Assembly: GCA_947626575.1 (NCBI GenBank)
Contig: CANQSR010000009.1
Coordinates: 20,028 to 84,027 of the forward strand
Direction of reading: 5' to 3'
Source of the DNA: an uncultured Clostridia bacterium
Lineage (GTDB): Bacteria; Bacillota; Clostridia; Christensenellales; Borkfalkiaceae
Length of the DNA stretch: 64,000 bases
Under the pieces are notes generated by a model, which saw only the letters and a program-made list of their open reading frames with translations, was not told the DNA's origin and did no database searches. The position numbers and the translations under genes are program-made. The first letter of the stretch is position 1; every line of letters starts with the position of its first letter. Below, in pieces: positions 19,632 through 28,728 of this stretch.

Positions 19632-20915
19632 TTATTTCTTCGGTTCGTCGTATTGGATGCGTTCGGTCTGCTTCCACGAGGGCGTCTTGTTCCGCTTCAC
19701 CCGCCACCAGCTCTTGACGTAAATGGGGAGATATTCGAGCATATAAAACGGGTTATAGAAGAGCATCGCGAGCCGTTCGCCGAGTCCCAGCGGACGGAAC
19801 ATATCACTGCACGCGAACAGCGCGAGTACGCCATAGGCGAAGAGCAGGATATACATCACGTTGAAGGGCAGGGCGACGAGTTCGGCGAGCGCCGTCGTCC
19901 ACAGCGGATCGCCGGACAGCAAATAGTAGATGGCGAGCGCCAAGCCCGCGGCCATCGTCACGATGGTCGTCACGGCAAAGAGCGCGGGCGGGAAGGTCCC
20001 GAAAAAGTATTCCCGCTCTCCCGCCGTATATTTGCCCCGCTCCCGCGCCTGTTTTTTGATCTTATCGCGATACTTCTTGTCACACTGCTTGTAGCCCGTG
20101 AGCCAACGGGTGCGCCGCGTGAAGTTTTCGCTGTGTTCGAGCGCTTCCTCGGTATAGAGGATGGCGTACGGGCAAAACATCGACCTATATCCGCGCAAGA
20201 GCGAATCGAGTTTGAGTTCGTAATCCTCGGTGAGGGTGCGGTACGGCCAGCCGCCCAACTCGCGGATGACGCGCCGCCGTATCATCATGCCCTGCCCGCA
20301 CAGGTTGAGCGGCATGGCGCGCTCCATGCGGTAGGTGTTGCCGAGGTCGTCGATCATCGGCCACGTGAGCGCGGAGCAGTTGGAAAAAATGCTACGGTTT
20401 TCCCTTCCGCCGAGAAAATTTTTGGCGTATTTGCGCGCGAGAAAGATATCATAATCCGTTTCGAGCGCGTTATTGAGTTCGCTTACGAAGGCGGGGTCCA
20501 ACACGGCGTCGGCATCCACGATGACGAAGGCCTCGTAACTCTCCGCCACTTCGGGCGCAAGACATTTGAAGAACCCGTCGAGGGCGTCTCCCTTGCACTT
20601 TTGGTTGGGGACGACGAACACGCGCGCGCCCATGCGCAGGGCAATGCCCACCGTCGGGTCGGTTTTCTCCTTTACGATGACGTGTACGTCGAAGAAGTTT
20701 TTATCGTAATTCTGGCGGCGGATGGAGGAAAAGAGATCGCCGATGATCTTGCTCTCGTTCCGCGCAGGGACGACGATGGCGATGCGCCGCTTGGCCGTCG
20801 CCGTGTAACGGGGATGTTTTTTGAAGGCAAAGCGGAACCCGATGAGTTTGGGCAGATACATGATGAGCGCAAGCGCTGTCAGAAGAAAATAAAAAAACCG
20901 TATCAGACCGATCAT
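19632..20915 (-). CDS. Glycosyltransferase family 2 protein
   Basis: VVPARNESKIIGDLFSSI, VDADAVLDP, TEDYELKLDSLLRGYRS; SD AAGGAGGG before ATG at 20915. Confidence 0.9.
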   Translation of the reverse strand: MIGLIRFFYFLLTALALIMYLPKLIGFRFAFKKHPRYTATAKRRIAIVVPARNESKIIGDLFSSIRRQNYDKNFFDVHVIVKEKTDPTVGIALRMGARVFVVPNQKCKGDALDGFFKCLAPEVAESYEAFVIVDADAVLDPAFVSELNNALETDYDIFLARKYAKNFLGGRENRSIFSNCSALTWPMIDDLGNTYRMERAMPLNLCGQGMMIRRRVIRELGGWPYRTLTEDYELKLDSLLRGYRSMFCPYAILYTEEALEHSENFTRRTRWLTGYKQCDKKYRDKIKKQARERGKYTAGEREYFFGTFPPALFAVTTIVTMAAGLALAIYYLLSGDPLWTTALAELVALPFNVMYILLFAYGVLALFACSDMFRPLGLGERLAMLFYNPFYMLEYLPIYVKSWWRVKRNKTPSWKQTERIQYDEPKK

Positions 20916-21266
20916 CCCGCTCCCTCCTTGGAATACCATTATAGCGGGATGGGGTCGCTTTGTCAAACGATTTGTCATGCTTTTTTATGACAAATCAGAA
21001 CTTTTATAAGTTCTTAACAATCCTATCACACTATCCCGTCTTGGCCCTCGCTGTCCCTTTTAGGGAAAGTGGCCGAATGAAATGAGGCCGAAAGGGTTTC
21101 ACGTCATTCCGTCCGCACGAGGCTTCCATACGTCATTCCGTCCGCGCAAGGCTTCCATACGTCATTCCGACGACCGTAGGGAGGAGGAATCTCGCTTTTT
21201 TAGATTTCTCACCCCGTGGGGTTCGAAATGACGTGAACGTGCAAAACCCCTCAGTCTCGGCTTCGC

Positions 21267-21725
21267 CCCTTGCCGTCATTCTGAGCCGAAACGGCATGAC
21301 TTTCAGCGAACTGCCCATCCGCGAAGAATCCTATTGCGACCAAGTGTTGTGTTAGCGGACTTTGTTCTTACTTCGTCGCTCCGCTCCTCGTGCCGCCCTT
21401 CGGCTTCACAAAGAGCGTGCGGGCGGTCAGGATGACGGCAGACCGAGATTTCTCACCCCATGGGGTTCGAAATGACGTGAACGCCCGAAACCCCCTCAGG
21501 CTTCGCCCCTTGCCGTCATTCTGAGCCGAAACGGTGACTTTCAGCGAACTGCCCATCCGCGAAGAATCCTATTGCGACCAAGTGTTGTGGAAACGGACTT
21601 CGTTCTTACTTCGCGCTTTGCGCTCGTGCCGCCCTTCGGCTTCACAAAGAGCGTGCGGGCGGTCAGGATGACGGCAGACCGAGATTTCTCACCCCGTGGG
21701 GTTCGAAATGACGTGAACAACCCCT
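21267..21725. repeat. Tandem duplication, two diverged units of about 220-240 bp
   Basis: Both units contain CGTCATTCTGAGCCGAAACGG...GCGAAGAATCCTATTGCGACCAAGTGTTGT...CCGCCCTTCGGCTTCACAAAGAGCGTGCGGGCGGTCAGGATGACGGCAGACCGAGATTTCTCACCCC. Confidence 0.8.
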
Positions 21726-21776
21726 TGTTGATACAAAAAGAGGGCATGTCTTTCGGACATGCCCCCGCCGTTTTAT

Positions 21777-21893
21777 GCGAAAACGCTCAGAATGCGCATT
21801 TTTCATGCAGGAACGCAATGACCTCTTCGGGGGTCATGCGCACCTGTTCCATGGTATCGCGGTCGCGCGATGGAAGTGTATGACGTCGCGCCC
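21777..21893 (-). pseudogene. Remnant of a glycyl-tRNA synthetase gene 3' end with internal deletion
   Basis: 26 C-terminal codons (RDRDTMEQVRMTPEEVIAFLHEKCAF*) match 23135-23215 with 5 synonymous differences; followed by about 22 bp resembling 23431-23453. Confidence 0.8.
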
Positions 21894-21896
21894 CCG

Positions 21897-22109
21897 TTAG
21901 TATTCGTCTTTGAGTCCGAGCAGATACTCCGCAGAGATTTCGAGGGCGATCGCCATTTGCCGCAAATTATCGTATCCGGGTTTTGCTTTGCCTTTCAGCC
22001 ATTCGCTGACTTGCGCTTGCTTGACGTTGATCTTGTTTGCAAACGCCTGCTGCGTTAAACCGTTTTCTTGTAGGTATTCCCTTAGGATTTCCGAAAATTC
22101 CTGTGCCAT
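21897..22109 (-). CDS. XRE-family helix-turn-helix regulator
   Basis: LTQQAFANKINVKQAQVSEWLKGKAKPGYDNLRQMAIALEISAEYLLGLKDEY. Confidence 0.9.
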   Translation of the reverse strand: MAQEFSEILREYLQENGLTQQAFANKINVKQAQVSEWLKGKAKPGYDNLRQMAIALEISAEYLLGLKDEY

Positions 22110-22138
22110 GCAGCACCTCGATAATGGAATATCCTTAG

Positions 22139-22206
22139 TTTATAGAAATTTCTATAAAAATCATTGACAAATAGAAAATTCTATGTTATGATATAGAAAA
22201 TTCTAT
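22139..22206. promoter_or_regulatory. Divergent regulatory region with three ATAGAAWWTTCTAT palindromes and a promoter
   Basis: TTTATAGAAATTTCTATAAA 22139-22158; ATAGAAAATTCTAT 22171-22184 and 22193-22206; TTGACA 22164-22169, N17, TATGAT 22187-22192. Confidence 0.8.
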
Positions 22207-22238
22207 AATCCCTGAACGGGGAAAGGAGAAATACCAAA

Positions 22239-23066
22239 ATGAAGCACTTTAACAAAGTGGCAAAGCGGATCTGTGTTTTTGCTTTGGCCGCAATGCTGCC
22301 GATCGCGCTGTCTGCATGTGGCGGGACAGAATCGCCGTCCAATCAACCGGATCAAGGTTCCGGCGGGGGATCCGGCAACACTTCCGGGACGCATGTCTAC
22401 ATGAAGGATTGGTATTACGATGAAAATACCCATTGGAGAATGTGCGCCGAGTTTACCTGTCTCATGGCGGAGTTGCGGTTTGAGGAGGCCGCACACCAAT
22501 TCACTTACGATGAGCCGAAGGTATTTCACTCCTTGGGCGAAACCGATCGTATCTCTGTTGACAAGACCTGCGAAGTTTGCGCTGCTACTTATACCGATGA
22601 TTCCAGGGGGGATAAGCTCTATGGCTCATTCGAGTATCCCGCAGACCCTTCCGATTTACCGAAGGAATATTTAGTCCAAGCAGATAAGATAAATTCCGAT
22701 CCGAGTGCAAATAATCAAACGAATTTTCTCGAAGATACAACGTGGTATTGCTCTATTGAAGTGGAAACGGCCGGGGATCTTGCCTTATATGAAATATATT
22801 ATTCGGCAGGATATGACAATGTTAGTTTTAATTATTATGAGGTCGCAAAGCAAGGAGAATTTCATCTTTTTGATGCCTCTCAACGGGAGATCGAAGTCGA
22901 ATTGAGAAATACAGAAAGAGAAGTACGTGGTGGCGGATACTATACGTACAATAATTATAAAGTTCATGTTGAGCCGGGAACCTATGTTCTCGGAATCCGG
23001 CACTACGAGTTTGCGATGGGCTACAAAAGAGATACTTACTATAAAATAGCATATCAACTCAGTTGA
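22239..23066 (+). CDS. Putative lipoprotein of unknown function
   Basis: Signal peptide with lipobox ALSACGG; lower GC than neighbours; SD aaaggag. Confidence 0.8.
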   Translation: MKHFNKVAKRICVFALAAMLPIALSACGGTESPSNQPDQGSGGGSGNTSGTHVYMKDWYYDENTHWRMCAEFTCLMAELRFEEAAHQFTYDEPKVFHSLGETDRISVDKTCEVCAATYTDDSRGDKLYGSFEYPADPSDLPKEYLVQADKINSDPSANNQTNFLEDTTWYCSIEVETAGDLALYEIYYSAGYDNVSFNYYEVAKQGEFHLFDASQREIEVELRNTEREVRGGGYYTYNNYKVHVEPGTYVLGIRHYEFAMGYKRDTYYKIAYQLS

Positions 23067-23134
23067 GTGTTGTGTGGATCAAAAAAAGGGGGCATGTCTT
23101 TCGGACATGCCCCCGCCGTTTTATGCGAAAACGC

Positions 23135-24505
23135 TCAGAATGCACATTTTTCATGCAGGAACGCGATGACCTCTTCGGGGGTCATGCGGACCTGTTCCAT
23201 GGTGTCACGGTCGCGCACCGTCACGGTGCCGTTTTCGAGAGAATCGAAATCAAAAGTGAGGCAGTAGGGCGTGCCGATCTCATCCTGCCTTCTGTAACGC
23301 TTGCCGATGGAGCCGGCTTCGTCGTAGGTGACGGAGAAATGCTTGCGCAGCTTCACCCAAAGCTCCTTCGCCTGCGGGGCGAGGTTCTTTTGAAGGGGCA
23401 GGATCGCCGCCTTGTATGCCGCGATCGCGGGGTGGAAGTGCATGACGTTGCGCACCTCGCCGTTTTCCAGCGTCTCCTCGTCGTATGCCTCCGAGAGGAC
23501 GGCGAGCATGAGGCGGTCGGCGCCGATGGAGTACTCAATGACGTAGGGGATGAACCGCTCGCCTTCGGGGCTGACGTACGCCAGCGACTTGCCCGCGTAT
23601 TCCTGATGGCGGGTGAGGTCATAATCGGTGCGGTTGTGGATGCCGTTGAGTTCCTGCCAGCCCATGGGATAGAGATATTGGATATCGCACGCCTCCTTCG
23701 CATAGTGGGCGAGCTTATCGTGGTCGTGGAAGCGGAGATGCTCCGCCTTGAAGCCGAGGTCGAGGAGAAATTGCAGGGCTTTCTGCTTAAATTCTTGATA
23801 GTAAGCCTCGTCCGTACCCTGCTTGCAGAACCACTGATGCTCCATCTGCTCAAACTCGATGGTGCGGAAGATGAAATTGCCGGGCGTGATCTCGTTGCGG
23901 AAGGCCTTTCCGATCTGCGCGATGCCGAAGGGGATCTTCGCGCGCGTGGTGCGTTGGACGTTCAGAAAGTTTACAAACTCGCCCTGCGCCGTTTCGGGAC
24001 GCAGGTAAATTTTATTCTGGCTCTCGTCGGTGACGCCGCGGCTCGTCTCGAACATGAGGTTGAAGGTGCGGATGGGCGTCCAATCGAAGCCGCCGCAGTT
24101 GGGGCAGTGGACCTTATGCTCTTGGATGTATTGCTCCATCTCCTCATTGGACATGGTATCGGGATTTACCGCGCCCTTGCTGTGCGCCTCGATGAGATTA
24201 TCGGCGCGGTGGCGCGTCTTGCACTGTTTGCAGTCCATCTTGGGATCGGAGAACGACGTGGTGTGGCCGCTCGCTTCCCACACGCGGGAATTCATGAGGA
24301 TGGCGGCGTCTACGCCGTAAGAATTGTCGCTCTCGGTGACGAACCGTTTCCACCATGCGCGCTTGATGTTGTTCTTGATCTCGACGCCGACGGGGCCGTA
24401 ATCCCACGTATTGCCCATGCCGCCATAGATCTCACTGCCGGGAAAGATGATGCCGCGCGCCTTGGAGAGGGCGACGAGCTTATCCATAGTCACGTTATTT
24501 GCCAT
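23135..24505 (-). CDS. glyS: Glycine--tRNA ligase (alpha2-type)
   Basis: SKARGIIFPGSEIYGGMGNTWDYGPVGVEIKNNIK, FRNEITPGNFIFRTIEFEQMEHQWF. Confidence 0.96.
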   Translation of the reverse strand: MANNVTMDKLVALSKARGIIFPGSEIYGGMGNTWDYGPVGVEIKNNIKRAWWKRFVTESDNSYGVDAAILMNSRVWEASGHTTSFSDPKMDCKQCKTRHRADNLIEAHSKGAVNPDTMSNEEMEQYIQEHKVHCPNCGGFDWTPIRTFNLMFETSRGVTDESQNKIYLRPETAQGEFVNFLNVQRTTRAKIPFGIAQIGKAFRNEITPGNFIFRTIEFEQMEHQWFCKQGTDEAYYQEFKQKALQFLLDLGFKAEHLRFHDHDKLAHYAKEACDIQYLYPMGWQELNGIHNRTDYDLTRHQEYAGKSLAYVSPEGERFIPYVIEYSIGADRLMLAVLSEAYDEETLENGEVRNVMHFHPAIAAYKAAILPLQKNLAPQAKELWVKLRKHFSVTYDEAGSIGKRYRRQDEIGTPYCLTFDFDSLENGTVTVRDRDTMEQVRMTPEEVIAFLHEKCAF

Positions 24506-24683
24506 ATTCGGACCTCTTTGTAACTTTTCCCAATTATTATACAGAAGTTTGCGGAATGGGTCAAGCGTTTGAACGCGGATTTTTTGTGCGGCGGCGTCTG
24601 CCGTTCCGCCTGTTTTTCCGCGCTTTACTTCTACGCTTGCGGCGGCCGACCGCTACGGGCGGCCGCCGCGGATACTTCACGCC

Positions 24684-25490
24684 TTACGCCTCTTTTTTCC
24701 TGGCGGGGCGGCGCGCCTTCGGCGCGGCGGACTTTCCCGCAGACTTCACGCTCGCCTTCAAGGCCTCCATGAGGTCGATGATGGCGCCCGGTTTTTCCTC
24801 CTTCGGGGCCGCGATCGCCTTGCCCGCGATCTTATCCGCGATGAGTGCGCGCAGTTTTTCGCGGAAGGCATCGTGATACTTCTCCGGCTCAAAGGGGGCT
24901 ACCATGCCCGCGATGAGCTGCTCCGCAAGCGCCAATTCGGCGTCGCTCACGTCGGGCTTTTCATAGTCTATGCCGACGTCTTTCACGTCGTCGTGGTAGA
25001 GGAGCGTCTCGATGAGCATGCCGTCCTCGCGGGGGATGATGACGAGCAATTTTTCCGTATTGCCGAACACGGACTTCCCCAAAGCCGCCCTCTGCGCGCG
25101 CATCATGGCGCGGCGCAAGAGTTCGAGCGCCTTGCCGCCTCCCTTCTGCGGCACGACGTGATAGGCCCTGTCGTAATAGAGCGGGGAGATCTCTTTAAGT
25201 TCCACAAAGCTCATAATGGTGATGGTGCGGTCCTTCTCCGTCTTGATCTTCTCGATCTCCTCGTCGGTGATGACGACGTATTGGTCCTTTGCGTATTGAT
25301 ATCCGCGCACGATGTCCTCCGGCTTCACCTCTTTGCCGCAGTGCGCGCAGACCTTCTTATAGCGGATGCGCGATTTATCCGCCTTGTGCAATTGGTTGAA
25401 CGTGACGTCGTTATCCTGCGTCGCGGTATAGAGGCTGACGGGGATGTAGACGAGTCCGAAAGAGATCGCGCCCTTCTGAAATACTGCCAT
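24684..25490 (-). CDS. ku: Non-homologous end joining protein Ku
   Basis: MAVFQKGAISFGLVYIPVSLYTATQDNDVTFNQLHKADKSRIRYKKVCAHCGKEV. Confidence 0.95.
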   Translation of the reverse strand: MAVFQKGAISFGLVYIPVSLYTATQDNDVTFNQLHKADKSRIRYKKVCAHCGKEVKPEDIVRGYQYAKDQYVVITDEEIEKIKTEKDRTITIMSFVELKEISPLYYDRAYHVVPQKGGGKALELLRRAMMRAQRAALGKSVFGNTEKLLVIIPREDGMLIETLLYHDDVKDVGIDYEKPDVSDAELALAEQLIAGMVAPFEPEKYHDAFREKLRALIADKIAGKAIAAPKEEKPGAIIDLMEALKASVKSAGKSAAPKARRPARKKEA

Positions 25491-25548
25491 GCCACTATTT
25501 TTCCCCGTTTTGCAAATAAAATCGCACCCCATTCCGCATTCTGCTACC

Positions 25549-27903
25549 ATGAAGGGATTAAAAGAATACAATGACAGGCGCGATTTTACAAAGACGCGCG
25601 AACCCGCGGGACGCGTGAAGCGTTCGGGAAAGAAGCTGAAATTCTGCGTCCAGCACCACCTCGCGCGGGCCGACCACTATGACCTACGGCTCGAATACGG
25701 CGGCGTGGCCCTGAGCTGGGCCGTCCCCAAGGGGCCTTCCTATTCCACGAAGGATAAGCGCCTCGCCGTGCGGGTGGAGGACCACCCCGTGGACTACATG
25801 CAGTTCGAGGGCGCCATCCCCAAGGGCGAATACGGCGGGGGGACCGTCATGCTGTGGGATGAGGGCGAGTGGATCCCCCGCGGCGACCCCAATAAGGGCC
25901 TCATCGAGGGGTCTCTCAAATTCGACCTCAACGGAAAACGCCTGAAAGGCGGCTGGACGCTCGTCCGCATGAAGGCGGAGGACAACGCGTGGCTGCTCAT
26001 CAAGGAGCGGGATGAATTCGTGAAAAAGACGGCGGGGATCAAGGCGTATGCGACGGGCGTGCGCTCAGGAAAGCGGATGAAGGAGATCGCAAAGGCGGCC
26101 TCCGTGTTGCCGTTTGCGCACGCCGACGTCATGCTCGCGCGGCTTACCGACCGCCTTCCCTCGGACATGGGGTGGGTCTTTGAGCTCAAATACGACGGAC
26201 ACCGCACGGTGGGATACTGCGAAAACGGCAGGGCGCGGCTCGTGACGCGCGGCGGGCATGACAGCACGGCGACCTTCCCCGCGGCCGCCGAGGCCCTCGA
26301 AAAGATGTTGGGCGGCCGCGCCGCCGTCGTGGACGGCGAGATGGTCGTCGCCGGGAAGGACGGCGTTCCCGATTTCTCCGCATTGCAGGCCTATGCCAAA
26401 AGCGGGACGGGCGGGGGACTTACCTATGTGCTGTTCGACCTGCTCGCGCTGGACGGGGAGGACTTGCGGGCGCGGCCTCTTCTCGAACGAAAGAAGCTGT
26501 TGAAAATGCTTTTGGAGGGCGCGCCGCCGCTCCTTGCTTACAGCGAACACACCGCAAAGCGCATGACGGAAAAGCAGCTCGCCGCTCTCAAAGCGCGCGG
26601 CATGGAGGGGGTCGTCGCCAAGCGCGCGGATGCTCCCTATATCGGCGGCAAAAACGGCGATTGGCTGAAATTGAAACTCAGAAACAGCCGCGAGTTCGTC
26701 ATCGGCGGCTTTACGCAGACGGCGGCGGGCGTCAAGGCGCTGTACGTTGGCTATTACGAGGGGGATGCGCTCATCTTTGCGGGGCGCGTGGGGACGGGCT
26801 TTTCCGAGAGTATGCGCCGCGAGCTTGCAAAAACGTTGAAGCCGCTCCAAGCGGAAGAGCCGCCGTTTCGGGAGATCGCAACGAAGTACCGCGATGCGGT
26901 GTGGGTGAAGCCCGCGCTTGCGGCAGAAGTCGAGTACGCCGAAATGACGAAGAGCGGCCTTCTGCGGCAGGCGAGTTTCAAGGGCCTCCACGAGGATAAG
27001 GCCATGCGGGACATCACAAATGAGGTACCCATGTCCGAGATCGGGCCTTCCCAAAGCCCCAAGAGCGTGCGCGTCAAGCTGACAAGCCCCGAAAAGACGA
27101 TGTTCCCCAAGGCGGGCCTTACCAAGCGGGATGTGTTCGAGTATTATGCCGCCGCGGCGGCGCGCATGCTGCCCTATGTCAAGGACAGGGTGATGAGCGT
27201 CGTGTGCTGTCCTGCGGGCGTGGAGGGGGAGAAGTTTTTCCGCCGTCACCTCGACGGCGCGTTCGCGGGCGTCGGATACGTCCCCGCGGAGGACAAGGGG
27301 GATTATTTTTATGTGAAGAGCGCGGCGGGGCTTCTCTCGCTCGTGCAATATAATGCCGTCGAGTTTCACGTGCGCGGCAGTAAAAAGGATACGGAGCGGC
27401 CCGACGTGATGGTATTCGACCTCGACCCCGATGCGGGGCTCGCGCCCGAATACGTCCGCCGCGGCGCGCGCGACGTCAGGGCGGTCCTGAAAGAACTCGG
27501 CCTCGAATGCTTCTTAAAGACGAGCGGCGGCAAGGGGTACCATGTCGTGGTCCCCCTGCGCGCGGGCGTGGACGCGGAGACCTTCCGCGGCTTCTCGAAA
27601 AAGGTCGTGGAACTGCTCGAACGGGAGTATCCAACGCGTTACACCGCTACCATGTCCAAGAAGGAGCGTGCGGGAAAGATCTTTATCGATTGGCAACGGA
27701 ACAGCAGAAACTCCACGAGCGCGGCGCCTTACAGCGTGCGCGCAAGGGAGGGCGCGGCCGTCTCCATGCCCATTGCGTGGGAAGAACTTTCGCGCGTCGC
27801 GCCCGACGGCGTCAACGTGGCCGCGGCGTTGAAGCGGCTTTCGCGCCCCGACCCGTGGGCGGATTTCTTTGAGGTGAAGAAACACCAGAGTTTGAAAACA
27901 TGA
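25549..27903 (+). CDS. ligD: DNA ligase D (phosphoesterase-ligase-polymerase order)
   Basis: FCVQHHLARADHYDLRLEYGG phosphoesterase; ELKYDGHR ligase motif I; C-terminal primase/polymerase with DLDPDAGLAPE, KTSGGKGYHVVVPL. Confidence 0.95.
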   Translation: MKGLKEYNDRRDFTKTREPAGRVKRSGKKLKFCVQHHLARADHYDLRLEYGGVALSWAVPKGPSYSTKDKRLAVRVEDHPVDYMQFEGAIPKGEYGGGTVMLWDEGEWIPRGDPNKGLIEGSLKFDLNGKRLKGGWTLVRMKAEDNAWLLIKERDEFVKKTAGIKAYATGVRSGKRMKEIAKAASVLPFAHADVMLARLTDRLPSDMGWVFELKYDGHRTVGYCENGRARLVTRGGHDSTATFPAAAEALEKMLGGRAAVVDGEMVVAGKDGVPDFSALQAYAKSGTGGGLTYVLFDLLALDGEDLRARPLLERKKLLKMLLEGAPPLLAYSEHTAKRMTEKQLAALKARGMEGVVAKRADAPYIGGKNGDWLKLKLRNSREFVIGGFTQTAAGVKALYVGYYEGDALIFAGRVGTGFSESMRRELAKTLKPLQAEEPPFREIATKYRDAVWVKPALAAEVEYAEMTKSGLLRQASFKGLHEDKAMRDITNEVPMSEIGPSQSPKSVRVKLTSPEKTMFPKAGLTKRDVFEYYAAAAARMLPYVKDRVMSVVCCPAGVEGEKFFRRHLDGAFAGVGYVPAEDKGDYFYVKSAAGLLSLVQYNAVEFHVRGSKKDTERPDVMVFDLDPDAGLAPEYVRRGARDVRAVLKELGLECFLKTSGGKGYHVVVPLRAGVDAETFRGFSKKVVELLEREYPTRYTATMSKKERAGKIFIDWQRNSRNSTSAAPYSVRAREGAAVSMPIAWEELSRVAPDGVNVAAALKRLSRPDPWADFFEVKKHQSLKT

Positions 27904-27950
27904 AAATTGATGCCGCTCCGCGCTCCGCACAAAAAACTTCGCGGATTTTC

Positions 27951-27979
27951 TTGATATTTTCCCAAGGGCGTGTTATAAT
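27951..27979 (+). promoter_or_regulatory. Sigma-A promoter of putative structured RNA
   Basis: TTGATA-N17-TATAAT. Confidence 0.75.
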
Positions 27980-27982
27980 ACA

Positions 27983-28130
27983 GTTGCAACGACGTAAAAT
28001 TTAGACACCTCTCGAAAGGGAGGATTTTCAAAAAAAAGTTTACCATGCTATATGGTAGAACTACCTGTTCCATAAAACTTTTTTTTGAAAATCAGTTTTA
28101 CGGCGTTGCAACCAAGGGACGGGATTCTGC
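27983..28130 (+). ncRNA. Putative structured non-coding RNA (unassigned class)
   Basis: Outer stem 27983-27999/28096-28112, GNRA hairpin 28008-28023, 19-bp stem 28023-28041/28075-28093, two inner hairpins, terminator after. Confidence 0.6.
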
Positions 28131-28162
28131 ACGCCGCTCCTTTGGGGCGGCGTTTTTATTTT
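28131..28162 (+). terminator. Rho-independent terminator
   Basis: ACGCCGCTCC-TTT-GGGGCGGCGTTTTTATTTT. Confidence 0.8.
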
Positions 28163-28179
28163 ACACGAAGGAGGACGTT

Positions 28180-28314
28180 ATGAGCATAGACGAATTGATC
28201 ACGTTGCTGATCGCTTCGCTGAAAGATGACCTTATGGCTTCGATCAAACGGGAGGATAATCTCATTACGATCCTGTTTCCGAACGGCACCGACCGCATTA
28301 TCTTAGTGGAATAA
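28180..28314 (+). CDS. Small protein of unknown function (44 aa)
   Basis: SD aaggagg 6-7 nt before ATG; MSIDELITLLIASLKDDLMASIKREDNLITILFPNGTDRIILVE. Confidence 0.6.
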   Translation: MSIDELITLLIASLKDDLMASIKREDNLITILFPNGTDRIILVE

Positions 28315-28728
28315 GGTACTTGCTGTCCCTTTCGGGACATCATCCCCCACCCTACCCTCCCCCCATTTCTTCGAAATAGGGGGAGGCGGCTTTGCTGGGG
28401 GAGACCTGCCCTCGTCATTCCGAGGCAACGCCACCCTACGTCATTCCGAGGCAACGCCGAGGAATCTCCTCATTCCGACCCCGAACGCAGTGAGCGGGGA
28501 GTGAATCTAAGATACTCTCGCCTTCGGCTCGGTATGAGGGAAGGAGATTTCTCACCCCTTCGGGGTTCGAAATGACGCGGAGGGCGACGCGGAGGGCGAC
28601 GAGGGGCGACGAGGGGCGACGAGGGGCGACGAAGTGTGCGAAGTGTGCCGAAGGTCGCCGAAGGGCGCGTTGCATAGCGCGGGCGGAAATTGCTTGATTT
28701 TTTCCTCCGCTTATGCTATACTCGCGCT

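Noticed and set aside
23063-24523. 486-aa plus-strand ORF opposite glyS
   Set aside because: Antisense shadow of glyS.
27983-28112. Retron-like msr/msd (outer a1/a2 stem plus long hairpin)
   Set aside because: No reverse transcriptase ORF anywhere near; geometry alone is insufficient.
28575-28665. Short GC-rich tandem GGCGACGAGGG units
   Set aside because: Low-complexity expansion within repeat debris; no evidence for function.
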